From Nocardioides panacis (GTDB taxonomy: Bacteria > Actinomycetota > Actinomycetes > Propionibacteriales > Nocardioidaceae), in contig NZ_CP077062.1 of the NCBI RefSeq assembly GCF_019039255.1, positions 3,782,001 through 3,846,000 of the forward strand: 64,000 nucleotides of DNA, read 5' to 3'. Numbering within the stretch: the stretch's first letter is position 1; each line of letters starts with the position of its first letter. Both the position numbers and the translations under genes were made by a program. The notes below the pieces were generated by a model. That model made no database searches. It was not told the origin of the DNA and worked only from the letters and a program-made list of their open reading frames with translations. This document shows positions 1-7,346 of the stretch, in pieces.

Positions 1-704
1 GTGTCCGGGAGAACGAGACCGTGGGACTGGTGTCGAAGACCCTGTACGACCTCGGGTCGGAGTACGTCGAGGGAGTCAACGCCATCTCCGGCGAGCGGTG
101 CTCACCGCACCCCCACGTCTACTCGGACCGCATCATCCGCCCGGGCGACCCGGCCTTCTTCGACATCCTGCACAGCTACAACGGGTACCGCACCTGCTAC
201 TACCGCACGTTCGCGGTCGGGTCAGCGAGCACGGCACAGAACGACGCCTACATCCGAGCCCGGGAGTACATGGATCGAGCCATCGCGCTGGTGCGGCCCG
301 GTGCCACGACCGCGGACATCGTCAAGGTCTGGCCCACCGCACAGGAGTTCGGGTTCCCGGACGAGGAGGCCGCATTCGCCCTCCAGTACGGACACGGAGT
401 CGGCCTGTCGATCTGGGAGAAGCCGATCTTCTCGCGTCTGGTGTCGCTGGACCACCCGGAAGTCCTGAAGGAGGGCATGTTCTTCGCGCTCGAGACCTAC
501 TGGCCCTCCGCGGACGGGATCGGTGCGGCCCGCATCGAGGAGGAGCTGGTCGTCACGGCCACCGGCTGCGAGGTGGTCACGAAGTTCCCGGCCGAGGAGC
601 TCCTGGTCGCCGGTCAACGCTACTTCTCCGTCGGCGGCCAGCTTCCCTCGCTCCGCAGCTCCCAGTCACACCTGAACACCGCTGCCGGGCGGGGTGACGA
701 GTGA
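1..704 (+). CDS. M24-family (aminopeptidase P/creatinase fold) hydrolase, 5' partial
   Basis: The open frame runs in from the left edge (it reads from base 3), so the N-terminal domain is missing and only the C-terminal pita-bread domain of an M24 protein is visible. The family hydrolyses Xaa-Pro, creatine or related C-N bonds, usually with two metal ions. Visible ligand positions are the Asp in FFDILHSY, the His in GHGVGL, the Glu in FALET and the Glu in RIEEELVVT. The second Asp, expected in a motif like SDLTRTF, is replaced by Cys (RTCYYRTF). The protein may therefore bind metal abnormally or, like creatinase, work without metal. It ends in a GTGA overlap with a possible start of the next dehydrogenase, so it is probably the upstream gene of a catabolic operon. 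The family call is firm; the substrate is unknown. Confidence 0.85.
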   Translation, partial: VRENETVGLVSKTLYDLGSEYVEGVNAISGERCSPHPHVYSDRIIRPGDPAFFDILHSYNGYRTCYYRTFAVGSASTAQNDAYIRAREYMDRAIALVRPGATTADIVKVWPTAQEFGFPDEEAAFALQYGHGVGLSIWEKPIFSRLVSLDHPEVLKEGMFFALETYWPSADGIGAARIEEELVVTATGCEVVTKFPAEELLVAGQRYFSVGGQLPSLRSSQSHLNTAAGRGDE

Positions 705-721
705 CCCCCGGCGGATCCCTG

Positions 722-1834
722 ATGAAGGCCGCGGTCTACCACGGCAGTCGCGACGTCCGCATCGAGGACGTCCCCGTGCCCGAACCCCGCACGGGCGAGG
801 TGCTGCTCAAGGTGGTCAGGACCGGCATGTGCGGCACCGACGCCACGGAGTGGTCGGCGGGACCGCACCTCTTCCCGGTGGAACGCCGCCACCCGGTGAC
901 CGGTCACGTCGGCCCCATGATTCCCGGGCACGAGTTCGTCGGCGAGGTCGTCGAGTCCGCACCCGGTGGAGGCCGGTTCGCGGTGGGCGACCTCGTGGCC
1001 TGCGGCGCCGGGGTGTCGTGCGGCGAGTGCGATCGGTGTCGTGAGGGTCGGACGAACCTCTGCCGTCGCTACTACACGCTCGGCCTCAACACCGCCGGCG
1101 GGATGGCCGAGTACGCCGCCGTGCCGGAGACCAGCCTCGTCCCGATCCCGGGCGGACTCTCCGTCGACAGCGCGGGCCTTGCCCAACCCCTTGCCGTCGG
1201 GCTCCACGCAGCCCGCAGAACCGGAGCACGCGCCGGGGACCACGTCGTCCTCATCGGGGCCGGCGCCATCGGGTCGTTCACGCAGGTCGGCCTGGGATAC
1301 CTGGCCGACGTCGACCTGACCGTCATCGACTTCCCCGGCAGCCGGCTGGAGCGGGCTGCCCGGCTGGGCGCGACCCGGACCCTCGCAGCGGGACCGGACG
1401 CCGGCGACGCACTCGTCGACGCCCTGGGACCGCAGACGGTCGACATCGTCATCGAGGCGAGCGGGGCTCCCGGACAGCTCAACAACGCCCTCTCCCTCGT
1501 CCGCAACGGCGGGACCATCCTCCAGGTGGGTCTGCCCTCCCGGCAGCAGGAGGTGGACGTCCACTCGTTGGTGATGCGGGAGATCACGGTGGTCACCACG
1601 CTCGCCCACGTCTGCGGTCAGGACCTCGCGCCGGCCCTGGAGGTCCTTGCCACGACCCGGCTCGCCGACGAGCTCCTGGACTCCGTCCACCCCCTCGACG
1701 ATCTCGGCGAGCAGCTCGAGCGACTGTCCACGGGACGTCTGGAGGGGAAGGTCCTGTTCGACCCCAGCCTCTCACCGGCGTCGACGGACTCGAAGATCGA
1801 CATCCCTTCAGCAAGTGAAAGGCCACTCCGATGA
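722..1834 (+). CDS. Zinc-dependent medium-chain alcohol/polyol dehydrogenase
   Basis: This is a full-length MDR dehydrogenase that oxidises an alcohol or polyol with NAD(P)+. The catalytic zinc site is visible as MCGTD and IPGHEF near the N-terminus. The structural zinc lobe has four cysteines (CGECDRC plus NLC). The Rossmann glycine motif is IGAGAIGS. I prefer ATG 722, which gives the family-typical MKAAVYHG start. A GTG at 701 in the same frame would overlap the upstream stop by four bases and is a real alternative. The gene overlaps the next dehydrogenase by four bases (ATGA), so the two are translationally coupled. The substrate cannot be read from the sequence; sorbitol/threonine dehydrogenase-like enzymes are the nearest general class. 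Confidence 0.88.
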   Translation: MKAAVYHGSRDVRIEDVPVPEPRTGEVLLKVVRTGMCGTDATEWSAGPHLFPVERRHPVTGHVGPMIPGHEFVGEVVESAPGGGRFAVGDLVACGAGVSCGECDRCREGRTNLCRRYYTLGLNTAGGMAEYAAVPETSLVPIPGGLSVDSAGLAQPLAVGLHAARRTGARAGDHVVLIGAGAIGSFTQVGLGYLADVDLTVIDFPGSRLERAARLGATRTLAAGPDAGDALVDALGPQTVDIVIEASGAPGQLNNALSLVRNGGTILQVGLPSRQQEVDVHSLVMREITVVTTLAHVCGQDLAPALEVLATTRLADELLDSVHPLDDLGEQLERLSTGRLEGKVLFDPSLSPASTDSKIDIPSASERPLR

Positions 1835-2889
1835 GAGCAGCAGTGTTCTACGGCGACCACGACATCCGCGTCGAGGAGGTGACGTCACCCACCGGGCCGG
1901 GACCGGGTGAGGTCCTGGTGCGACCGTACTGGTGCGGGATCTGCGGGACCGATCTCCACGAGTTCGCCATGGGCCCCATCGTGATTCCCTCCAGCCCGCA
2001 CCCGCTGAACCGCTCCGAGCTGCCACAGATCCTCGGACACGAGTTCTCGGCCGAGATCGTGGCGGTCGGCGCCGGGGTGACGTCGGTCAAGGAGGGCCAG
2101 CGGGTGTCGGTCATGCCGCTGCTCTACTGCGGCGAGTGCTACTACTGCCGCCGAGGGTTGAACCACCTGTGCGTCTCGATGGCGTGCGTCGGTCTCAGCT
2201 TCGGTTGGGGAGGGATCGCGGAGCTCGCGGTTCTTCCCGCGAGCCACGTCAGCGTCCTTCCGGACGGGGTCTCGGACCTCCAGGGTGCCCTCATCGAGCC
2301 GGCCGCCGTGGCGGCGTACGGCGTGGACACCGCGGGAGTGCGGCCGGGCGACACCGTGCTGATCACGGGCGCGGGACCGATCGGTGCCCTGGCGGCGCTC
2401 TACGCCTTCTCGCTCGGCGCGCGAGTCATCGTCTCCGAGGTCAACGGCACCCGGGCGGCCCTCGCGACGAGCCTCGACGTCGGCGACGTCCTGGACCCCT
2501 CCAGCGTCGACGTCACCGCCTGGGTCAAGGACGAGACGAACGGCATCGGTGTCGACGCCGTGATCGAGTGCTCCGGCAACGAGCGCGCCCTGCAGACCGC
2601 GCTGACGGCCGTTCGGTCCGCAGGTCGCATCTCCCAGACCGGCCTGCACACGAAGGCGGCCGCGATCGACCCGATGGTGCTGTCCGAGCACGACATCACC
2701 CTGGCCGGGACCTGGTGCTACCCGGTCACGGACTGGCCTCGCATCATCGGCCTGGTGGCCAGCGGGCGGCTGCCCGTCGACAAGGTGGTCAGCGACCAGA
2801 TCGCCATGGACGACATCGTCGCGAAGGGTTTCGAGACGCTCCTGTCGCCAACCGGCGACCAGGTCAAGGTGCTTGTCAACGCCCGCTGA
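1831..2889 (+). CDS. 2,3-butanediol dehydrogenase-like MDR oxidoreductase
   Basis: This zinc-dependent MDR protein (352 residues) has the layout of (R,R)-butanediol dehydrogenases. It has a catalytic Cys in GICGTDLHE and a long loop (GPIVIPSSPHPL) before LGHEF, which is characteristic of that subfamily. The structural zinc cysteines are YCGECYYC and HLC, and the dinucleotide motif is TGAGPIGA. It starts inside the stop of the preceding dehydrogenase (ATGA, four-base overlap). An enzyme of this type interconverts vicinal diols and alpha-hydroxyketones. That would fit the acetoin-dehydrogenase-like complex encoded at 8.9-13.9 kb, but the link is inference and the true substrate could be another cyclic or linear diol. 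Confidence 0.85.
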   Translation: MRAAVFYGDHDIRVEEVTSPTGPGPGEVLVRPYWCGICGTDLHEFAMGPIVIPSSPHPLNRSELPQILGHEFSAEIVAVGAGVTSVKEGQRVSVMPLLYCGECYYCRRGLNHLCVSMACVGLSFGWGGIAELAVLPASHVSVLPDGVSDLQGALIEPAAVAAYGVDTAGVRPGDTVLITGAGPIGALAALYAFSLGARVIVSEVNGTRAALATSLDVGDVLDPSSVDVTAWVKDETNGIGVDAVIECSGNERALQTALTAVRSAGRISQTGLHTKAAAIDPMVLSEHDITLAGTWCYPVTDWPRIIGLVASGRLPVDKVVSDQIAMDDIVAKGFETLLSPTGDQVKVLVNAR

Positions 2890-2916
2890 CGCGGGCCGAG
2901 CTTCCATGGAGGACGA

Positions 2917-3897
2917 ATGAAGGCACTGCAGTACGCCGAACGCGGCCGTGCGCTCGTCGCAGAGCTCCCGACACCGACGATCGCCGACGACGAGGTGCTG
3001 GTCGCAGCACGATCCGTCGGGGTCTGCCACTCCGACATCGACCTGCTCGAGGGCCGCTACATCATCCCGTTCGAGTATCCCCTTATCCCGGGACACGAAT
3101 GGTCCGGTGAGGTGGTGGCCGTCGGGCCGAAGGTGACGGGGTTCCGGCCCGGCGATCGCGTGGTCGGTGAGTGCGTGATCGGCGCCGACCACTTCGGCTT
3201 CTCGATCAGTGGCGCCGCGGCGGAGTTCTTCGTGGCGAAGCCCGGCTGGCTGCACCACCTGCCCGACAAGCTGTCCCACACGATGGGGGCCCTGGTCGAG
3301 CCGTTCAGCGTCGCCTACTACGCGATCGTGCGGGCCGGCGGCGTCGACGCCAGCGACACCGTCGTCGTGCTCGGTGCGGGTCCGGTCGGTCTGGCGGTCA
3401 CGGCGGCAGCCGCCGCGATGGGGGCCAGGGTCGTGGTGGCCGAGCCCTCCGCCGACCGCCGGAAGGCGGCAGAAGCACTGGGTGCAACGCTCGCTGTCGG
3501 ACCCGACGAGCTCGACACCGCGCTGGACGGACTGACGAGGGGACGCGGGGCCGACCTCGTCCTGGAGGCCAGCGGCCGCCCGGACGTGATGGCACGTGCC
3601 CTGGAGCTGGTCGCGTTCCAGGGCCGGGTCGGCTACATCGGGATCGACGTCGGCCAGGAGGCACCGGCGAAGCTCGGGCTCATCCAGTCCAAGGAGCTGC
3701 GCATCACGGGATCCATCGGCTCACCGGGCGTGTGGCCCGAGACGCTGCGGTTCCTGGCGAACAGCGGAATCGACCTGTCTCCGCTGGTCACCCAACGCTT
3801 CGGCATCGATGAGGCACTCGACGCGCTGGACGCGGCTCACCATCCCGAGTCGACCATCAAGGCGCACCTCGAGCTCGAGGGTGCACTGACCGGCTGA
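2917..3897 (+). CDS. Zinc-binding MDR dehydrogenase lacking the structural-zinc lobe
   Basis: This is the third MDR gene in the row (326 residues), 27 bases after the previous stop and preceded by the ribosome-binding sequence GGAGG. VCHSD and IPGHEW give the catalytic zinc positions and LGAGPVGL the nucleotide-binding turn. The usual four-cysteine structural zinc lobe is absent: between GDRVVGECV and AAAEFFV there is only a short Cys-poor loop. It therefore belongs to a different MDR branch from its two neighbours and is not a simple tandem duplicate. It ends the rightward unit, which stops at a strong hairpin. Its role as a further dehydrogenase or reductase of the same pathway is inferred from position. 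Confidence 0.85.
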   Translation: MKALQYAERGRALVAELPTPTIADDEVLVAARSVGVCHSDIDLLEGRYIIPFEYPLIPGHEWSGEVVAVGPKVTGFRPGDRVVGECVIGADHFGFSISGAAAEFFVAKPGWLHHLPDKLSHTMGALVEPFSVAYYAIVRAGGVDASDTVVVLGAGPVGLAVTAAAAAMGARVVVAEPSADRRKAAEALGATLAVGPDELDTALDGLTRGRGADLVLEASGRPDVMARALELVAFQGRVGYIGIDVGQEAPAKLGLIQSKELRITGSIGSPGVWPETLRFLANSGIDLSPLVTQRFGIDEALDALDAAHHPESTIKAHLELEGALTG

Positions 3898-3914
3898 CCA
3901 GCAGCCCGGAGCAC

Positions 3915-3956
3915 GTCAGCCCCGTCCGGACCAGTCGTGGTCCGAGCGGGGCTGAC
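3915..3956. terminator. Bidirectional terminator hairpin between convergent genes
   Basis: A long near-perfect inverted repeat has outer arms GTCAGCCCCG (3915-3924) and CGGGGCTGAC (3947-3956). Inner arms CGGACCA and TGGTCCG surround a GTCG loop. It lies between the rightward dehydrogenase unit ending at 3897 and the leftward PRISE reductase ending at 3982, where a two-way terminator is expected. Confidence 0.8.
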
Positions 3957-3981
3957 CTCTGTCACGCGCCGGTGCCGACGG

Positions 3982-5061
3982 TCACGGGATGATCCGCGCC
4001 TGTCGGTACTGCTCGACGTAGTCGAAGAAGCTGTCGCGGGTGTCGCGGAACCCGAGGAAGCCGGCCTTGCGGCTCTTGTTCATGTCGGTCAGGACCTCGA
4101 TGTTGCGTCCCAGGTCTCCGTCGCTGTGCCACCAGGAGGCGATGCGGTTCAGGTCAGGCTCCACCAGCCCGTGTCGCGTCGCGATGTCGTGCCACACCTG
4201 CTCCATGCCCGCCATGCTGGCTTCCAGGGTGCGGGGTCGTCCTTCGAACCCCTCCCACTTCAGCCCGAAGTGTTCGGCGATCTGCGGCCACAGCCAGCGC
4301 CAGCGGAAGACGTCCCCGTTGGCGATGTTGAAGGCCTGGTCGTGCCCGGCGTCGTCGGCGCTGGCCCAGATGATCTGGTCGGCGAGCAGGCCGGCGTCGG
4401 TCACGTCGGTCACCGAGTTCCACTGGGTCTCGGAGCCGGGGAACACGAACGGCCTGCCGAGCTCCTTGCAGATGGTCGCGTACGCCGCGAGCGTCAGGAC
4501 CATGTTCATCGCGTTGCCGGTGGCGAACCCGAACACGGTGTGCGAGCGGTGCACGCTCCAGGTGAAGCCGTTGCGACGGGCGGAGGCGAAGACCTCGTCC
4601 TCCTGCGCGTAGTAGAAGTTGGGCGAGTCCAGCCTCGGCTCCTCCTCGCGGAAGGGCGTGTCTGCCATGACCCCGGTGGCGTACGCCTCGAAGGGGCCGA
4701 GGTAGTGCTTCAGACCCGTCATGAGCGCCACGTGCCGGACCGAGGCGGCGGGCTCCAGCGCCGCCAGGAGATTGCGCACCGCTCCCCCGTTCACTGCGAT
4801 GTTCTCTGCCTCGGTCTCCTGCCGCGTCCAGGCGGTGACCGCGACGATCTCCGGCCGGACCCCGTCCAGGGCTCGTGCCAGGCCCTCGGGATCGCTCAGG
4901 TCAGCCTTCACCGGCGTGACCGCCGGAGACGGTGACCCACCGCTCCGAGACAGTCCGAACGTCTCCCAGCCCAGTCCGACGAGCTTGGCGGCCACGGTCT
5001 GACCGACGATCCCGGTGACGCCCACCACGAGCGCCCTTCTTCCACCCGCTGCTGATTCCAC
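3982..5061 (-). CDS. PRISE-type SDR reductase (progesterone 5-beta-reductase/iridoid synthase-like)
   Basis: This atypical short-chain dehydrogenase/reductase (359 residues) reduces activated C=C bonds of enones with NAD(P)H in its characterised relatives. The nucleotide motif is GVTGIVGQ near the N-terminus. The PRISE signatures are unmistakable: MTGLKHYLGPF, carrying the catalytic Lys, and NFYYAQED, carrying the catalytic Tyr. I chose GTG 5061 because it follows a GAGGT ribosome-binding sequence and places the Rossmann fold at the N-terminus. The frame stays open 52 codons further upstream (to 5217), but that extension has no fold-like character. The gene is divergent from the XRE-cupin regulator and shares its control region. 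Substrate unknown; a cyclic or terpenoid enone is one possibility. Confidence 0.85.
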   Translation of the reverse strand: MESAAGGRRALVVGVTGIVGQTVAAKLVGLGWETFGLSRSGGSPSPAVTPVKADLSDPEGLARALDGVRPEIVAVTAWTRQETEAENIAVNGGAVRNLLAALEPAASVRHVALMTGLKHYLGPFEAYATGVMADTPFREEEPRLDSPNFYYAQEDEVFASARRNGFTWSVHRSHTVFGFATGNAMNMVLTLAAYATICKELGRPFVFPGSETQWNSVTDVTDAGLLADQIIWASADDAGHDQAFNIANGDVFRWRWLWPQIAEHFGLKWEGFEGRPRTLEASMAGMEQVWHDIATRHGLVEPDLNRIASWWHSDGDLGRNIEVLTDMNKSRKAGFLGFRDTRDSFFDYVEQYRQARIIP

Positions 5062-5090
5062 GGCACGACCTCGATCACCTAGACGGAAAC

Positions 5091-5140
5091 GTTCTCTGAC
5101 ACTGTCCAATAGCGGAACGAAGCGACTATACTGTTCTCTG
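5091..5140. promoter_or_regulatory. Divergent control region with repeated GTTC/GAAC half-sites
   Basis: The region between the PRISE gene and the XRE-cupin regulator contains GTTCTCTG twice as a direct repeat (5091-5098 and 5133-5140), with the inverted half-site GGAAC between them (5114-5118). TATACT at 5127-5132 could be a rightward -10 element, with TGTCCA 17 bases upstream. The half-site resembles the arms of the perfect palindrome in front of the EboE-like gene (6025-6043), so this may be the autoregulatory operator of the XRE protein. This is inference from the repeats alone. Confidence 0.45.
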
Positions 5141-5323
5141 TGGCTAAACGCTACGGCCGCGGACGTGTCACCACGTCCGACCGGGTCGACCCCCTCGACA
5201 CTCGAGCGCTCCCGCACGTCGCCACGCCCGATGCGGCAGTAACGAGACTGCTAGCATCGCGCCAGCACATCGACCTCACGCACTCTGCGCGTGCCAGGGA
5301 TGAGTGACCACGTGAGGGTTTCC

Positions 5324-5977
5324 ATGGACAATCTCGGTGAGCGGCTCAAGAGCATTCGCCTGAAGCAGGGCCTCTCACTGCGAGAGCTGGCCCGCCAGGC
5401 CAACGTGTCGCCGTCCTTCATCTCGCAGATCGAGAACGGCAAGTCACAGCCGTCCGTGGCCACCTTGTACTCGTTCTCCCAGCTTCTGGACATCTCCATC
5501 GACGACCTGTTCGACCACCGCGCGTCCGCGCCGAGCGGCGTGGTCGCTGCCCAGGTCACCACCGCCTCCGCTGTCGCGACCGGCAACGGCCGCATGGATC
5601 CCATCCACGCCTGGCAGCCGTCCGAGTACTCCAACCGCGTCTCGGTCGTCCATCCCTCGCACCGGCCCCACCTGACGATGGCGGAGGGCGTGACGTGGGA
5701 GCGGCTGGCCGCGACCCCCGAGCACGCCGTGAACTTCATGAAGATCTCCTACGGCCCGGGCGCGAACACCACGGACGGCGGCGAGCTGGTCGCCCACGAG
5801 GGCTACGAGTACGGCTACGTGCTCTCTGGAGAGGTCGAGGTGGAGGTCGGCGACGAGGTCTTCACCCTGCGAGCCGGCGAGTCGCTCGGGTTCGACTCGT
5901 CCATCCCGCACGTGCTGCGCAACGTCGGCACCGAGGTGTTCGAGGGCATCTGGTTCGTGCACGGCCACGCGCACTGA
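5324..5977 (+). CDS. XRE-family transcriptional regulator with C-terminal cupin sensor
   Basis: The N-terminal helix-turn-helix spans about residues 4-60 (LRELARQANVSPSFISQIEN). The C-terminal half is a small cupin barrel (GYEYGYVLSGEVEVEVG, then IPHVLRN) that probably binds a small-molecule effector, as in PuuR/SutR-like regulators. I chose ATG 5324 because GAGGG sits five bases upstream. Starts at 5291 and 5300 in the same frame would add up to 11 residues and have poorer ribosome-binding sites. The gene lies between the divergent PRISE reductase and the downstream EboE-like operon, so it probably controls both through the GTTC/GAAC motifs described separately. Confidence 0.88.
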   Translation: MDNLGERLKSIRLKQGLSLRELARQANVSPSFISQIENGKSQPSVATLYSFSQLLDISIDDLFDHRASAPSGVVAAQVTTASAVATGNGRMDPIHAWQPSEYSNRVSVVHPSHRPHLTMAEGVTWERLAATPEHAVNFMKISYGPGANTTDGGELVAHEGYEYGYVLSGEVEVEVGDEVFTLRAGESLGFDSSIPHVLRNVGTEVFEGIWFVHGHAH

Positions 5978-5993
5978 GTCCTTCGACCGCGCC

Positions 5994-6022
5994 TTGACAC
6001 CTCCCGCCGGCGACCTTAGCGT
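5994..6022 (+). promoter_or_regulatory. Sigma-70-type promoter before the EboE-like operon
   Basis: TTGACA (5994-5999) matches the -35 consensus perfectly. It is followed by exactly 17 bases and TAGCGT (6017-6022) as the -10 element. It lies directly after the regulator gene and drives the downstream genes at 6129-8383. The operator palindrome starts three bases after the -10, across the expected start of transcription, which implies repression. Confidence 0.7.
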
Positions 6023-6024
6023 GA

Positions 6025-6043
6025 TGTTCACACTCGCTGAACA
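6025..6043. promoter_or_regulatory. Operator palindrome TGTTCA-N7-TGAACA
   Basis: A perfect six-base inverted repeat, TGTTCA (6025-6030) and TGAACA (6038-6043), is separated by seven bases. It covers the predicted transcription start of the promoter at 5994-6022. XRE-cupin regulators bind short palindromes of this kind, and the regulator gene is immediately upstream. Binding would block initiation until the cupin ligand is sensed. The assignment to this regulator is inferred from position. Confidence 0.6.
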
Positions 6044-6128
6044 GCGTTAACCCTGGTCTCACTCCGCTGGCACTTGCTGCGCGCGGCTCTGCCCAGCTGA
6101 GACGCACGGCAGACAGGGACACCGCGTC

Positions 6129-7346
6129 ATGGATCTCGGCAACGGCCTCGGACATCTCTCGTACTCCACGCTGGTCCATGCCGGTGACACGTGGGAGGAC
6201 ATGCGCGCCAGCCTCGAGACGTACCTCCCCCAGGTGAAGGCGCGGGTAGCCCCCGACCAACCGTTCGGGGTCTCGCTGCGCATCTCGGCCTCGTCGGCCG
6301 CCACCCTCACCGAGAGCAGCGACGAGCGGGCCCGGCTCACGGGGTTCCTCACCGAGCACGACATGTACGTCTACACGGTCAACGCGTTCCCCTACGGGCC
6401 CTTCAAGGGCGACAGGGTCATGGAACGCGTCTACGAGCCGGACTGGACGACCGAGGAGCGGGTCACCTACACCAACCAGGTCGCGGACATCCTTGCCGAG
6501 ATCTCCCCGCCCGGCATCAGCCCCAGCATCCAGACCGCCCCGCTGGCCTTCATGCCGAAGGTCAGCGGTGATCCGTACGTCGCCCGGTTCACCACCAACC
6601 TGCTCCGTGTCGTGGCCCATCTGGTGTCGCTGGAGGCAGCCACGGGACGCCGGGTGAAGCTGGCCCTCGAGCCCGAGCCGGCGTGCTTCCTGGAGACGAC
6701 GGAGCAGACCGTGGCCTTCTTCCGTGAGCGGCTGCACGCACCCGCCGGCGTCGCGGAGCTCGCCAGCCTGTGCGGAGCACCGCTCTCCGAGGCGGAGGGC
6801 TTGATGCGTCGGCACCTCGGCGTGGTCTTCGACATCGGCCACCAGTCCGTCGGGTTCGAGGACATCCCGCACTCGCTGCGGCTGCTGACGGACGCCGGCA
6901 TCCCGATCTTCAAGCTGCAGGAGGCCGCCGCGCTGTGGGTCCCTGAGCTCACTGCCGACCTGGTTCCGCAGCTGCGCGTCTTCACCGACACGATCTACCT
7001 GAGCCAGACGACGTTGCGGCGCGACGGCGCGGTCACCAAGTTTCTCAACCTGGGCGAGGCGCTCGACGCCTTCCAGCAGGAACCCGGGGCGGGCGTCGCG
7101 GAGATGCGGACGCACTTCCACGTCCCGGTGTTCCTCGAAGAGCTCGGACCGTTCCGCACCACGCGCTTCGCGGTGCAGCAGGCACTCGCGGTGCACCGGG
7201 CGACACCGCTGTCGGACCACCTCGAGATCGAGACCTACACGTGGGACGTGCTGCCGGAGCACCTCAAGACCGGCGACATCACCGACTACGTCACCCGCGA
7301 GCTCGAGTTCGTCCGCGACGAGCTCACCGGCAGCGGCCGGGGATGA
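6129..7346 (+). CDS. EboE-like TIM-barrel protein (xylose isomerase/AP-endonuclease superfamily)
   Basis: This 405-residue protein resembles EboE, annotated as a metabolite-traffic protein of the ebo cluster and structurally related to sugar-phosphate isomerase-like TIM barrels. Recognisable family stretches are HAGDTWEDM near the N-terminus, NAFPYGPFKG, LALEPEPACFLETTE, VVFDIGHQSVGFED and THFHVPVF. The acidic and histidine residues in these are likely metal ligands. No other ebo genes (UbiA, TatD-like, alkaline phosphatase-like) are nearby, so here it seems to have been recruited to a catabolic operon. It overlaps the next gene by four bases. The family is fairly clear; the reaction is unknown. 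Confidence 0.72.
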   Translation: MDLGNGLGHLSYSTLVHAGDTWEDMRASLETYLPQVKARVAPDQPFGVSLRISASSAATLTESSDERARLTGFLTEHDMYVYTVNAFPYGPFKGDRVMERVYEPDWTTEERVTYTNQVADILAEISPPGISPSIQTAPLAFMPKVSGDPYVARFTTNLLRVVAHLVSLEAATGRRVKLALEPEPACFLETTEQTVAFFRERLHAPAGVAELASLCGAPLSEAEGLMRRHLGVVFDIGHQSVGFEDIPHSLRLLTDAGIPIFKLQEAAALWVPELTADLVPQLRVFTDTIYLSQTTLRRDGAVTKFLNLGEALDAFQQEPGAGVAEMRTHFHVPVFLEELGPFRTTRFAVQQALAVHRATPLSDHLEIETYTWDVLPEHLKTGDITDYVTRELEFVRDELTGSGRG

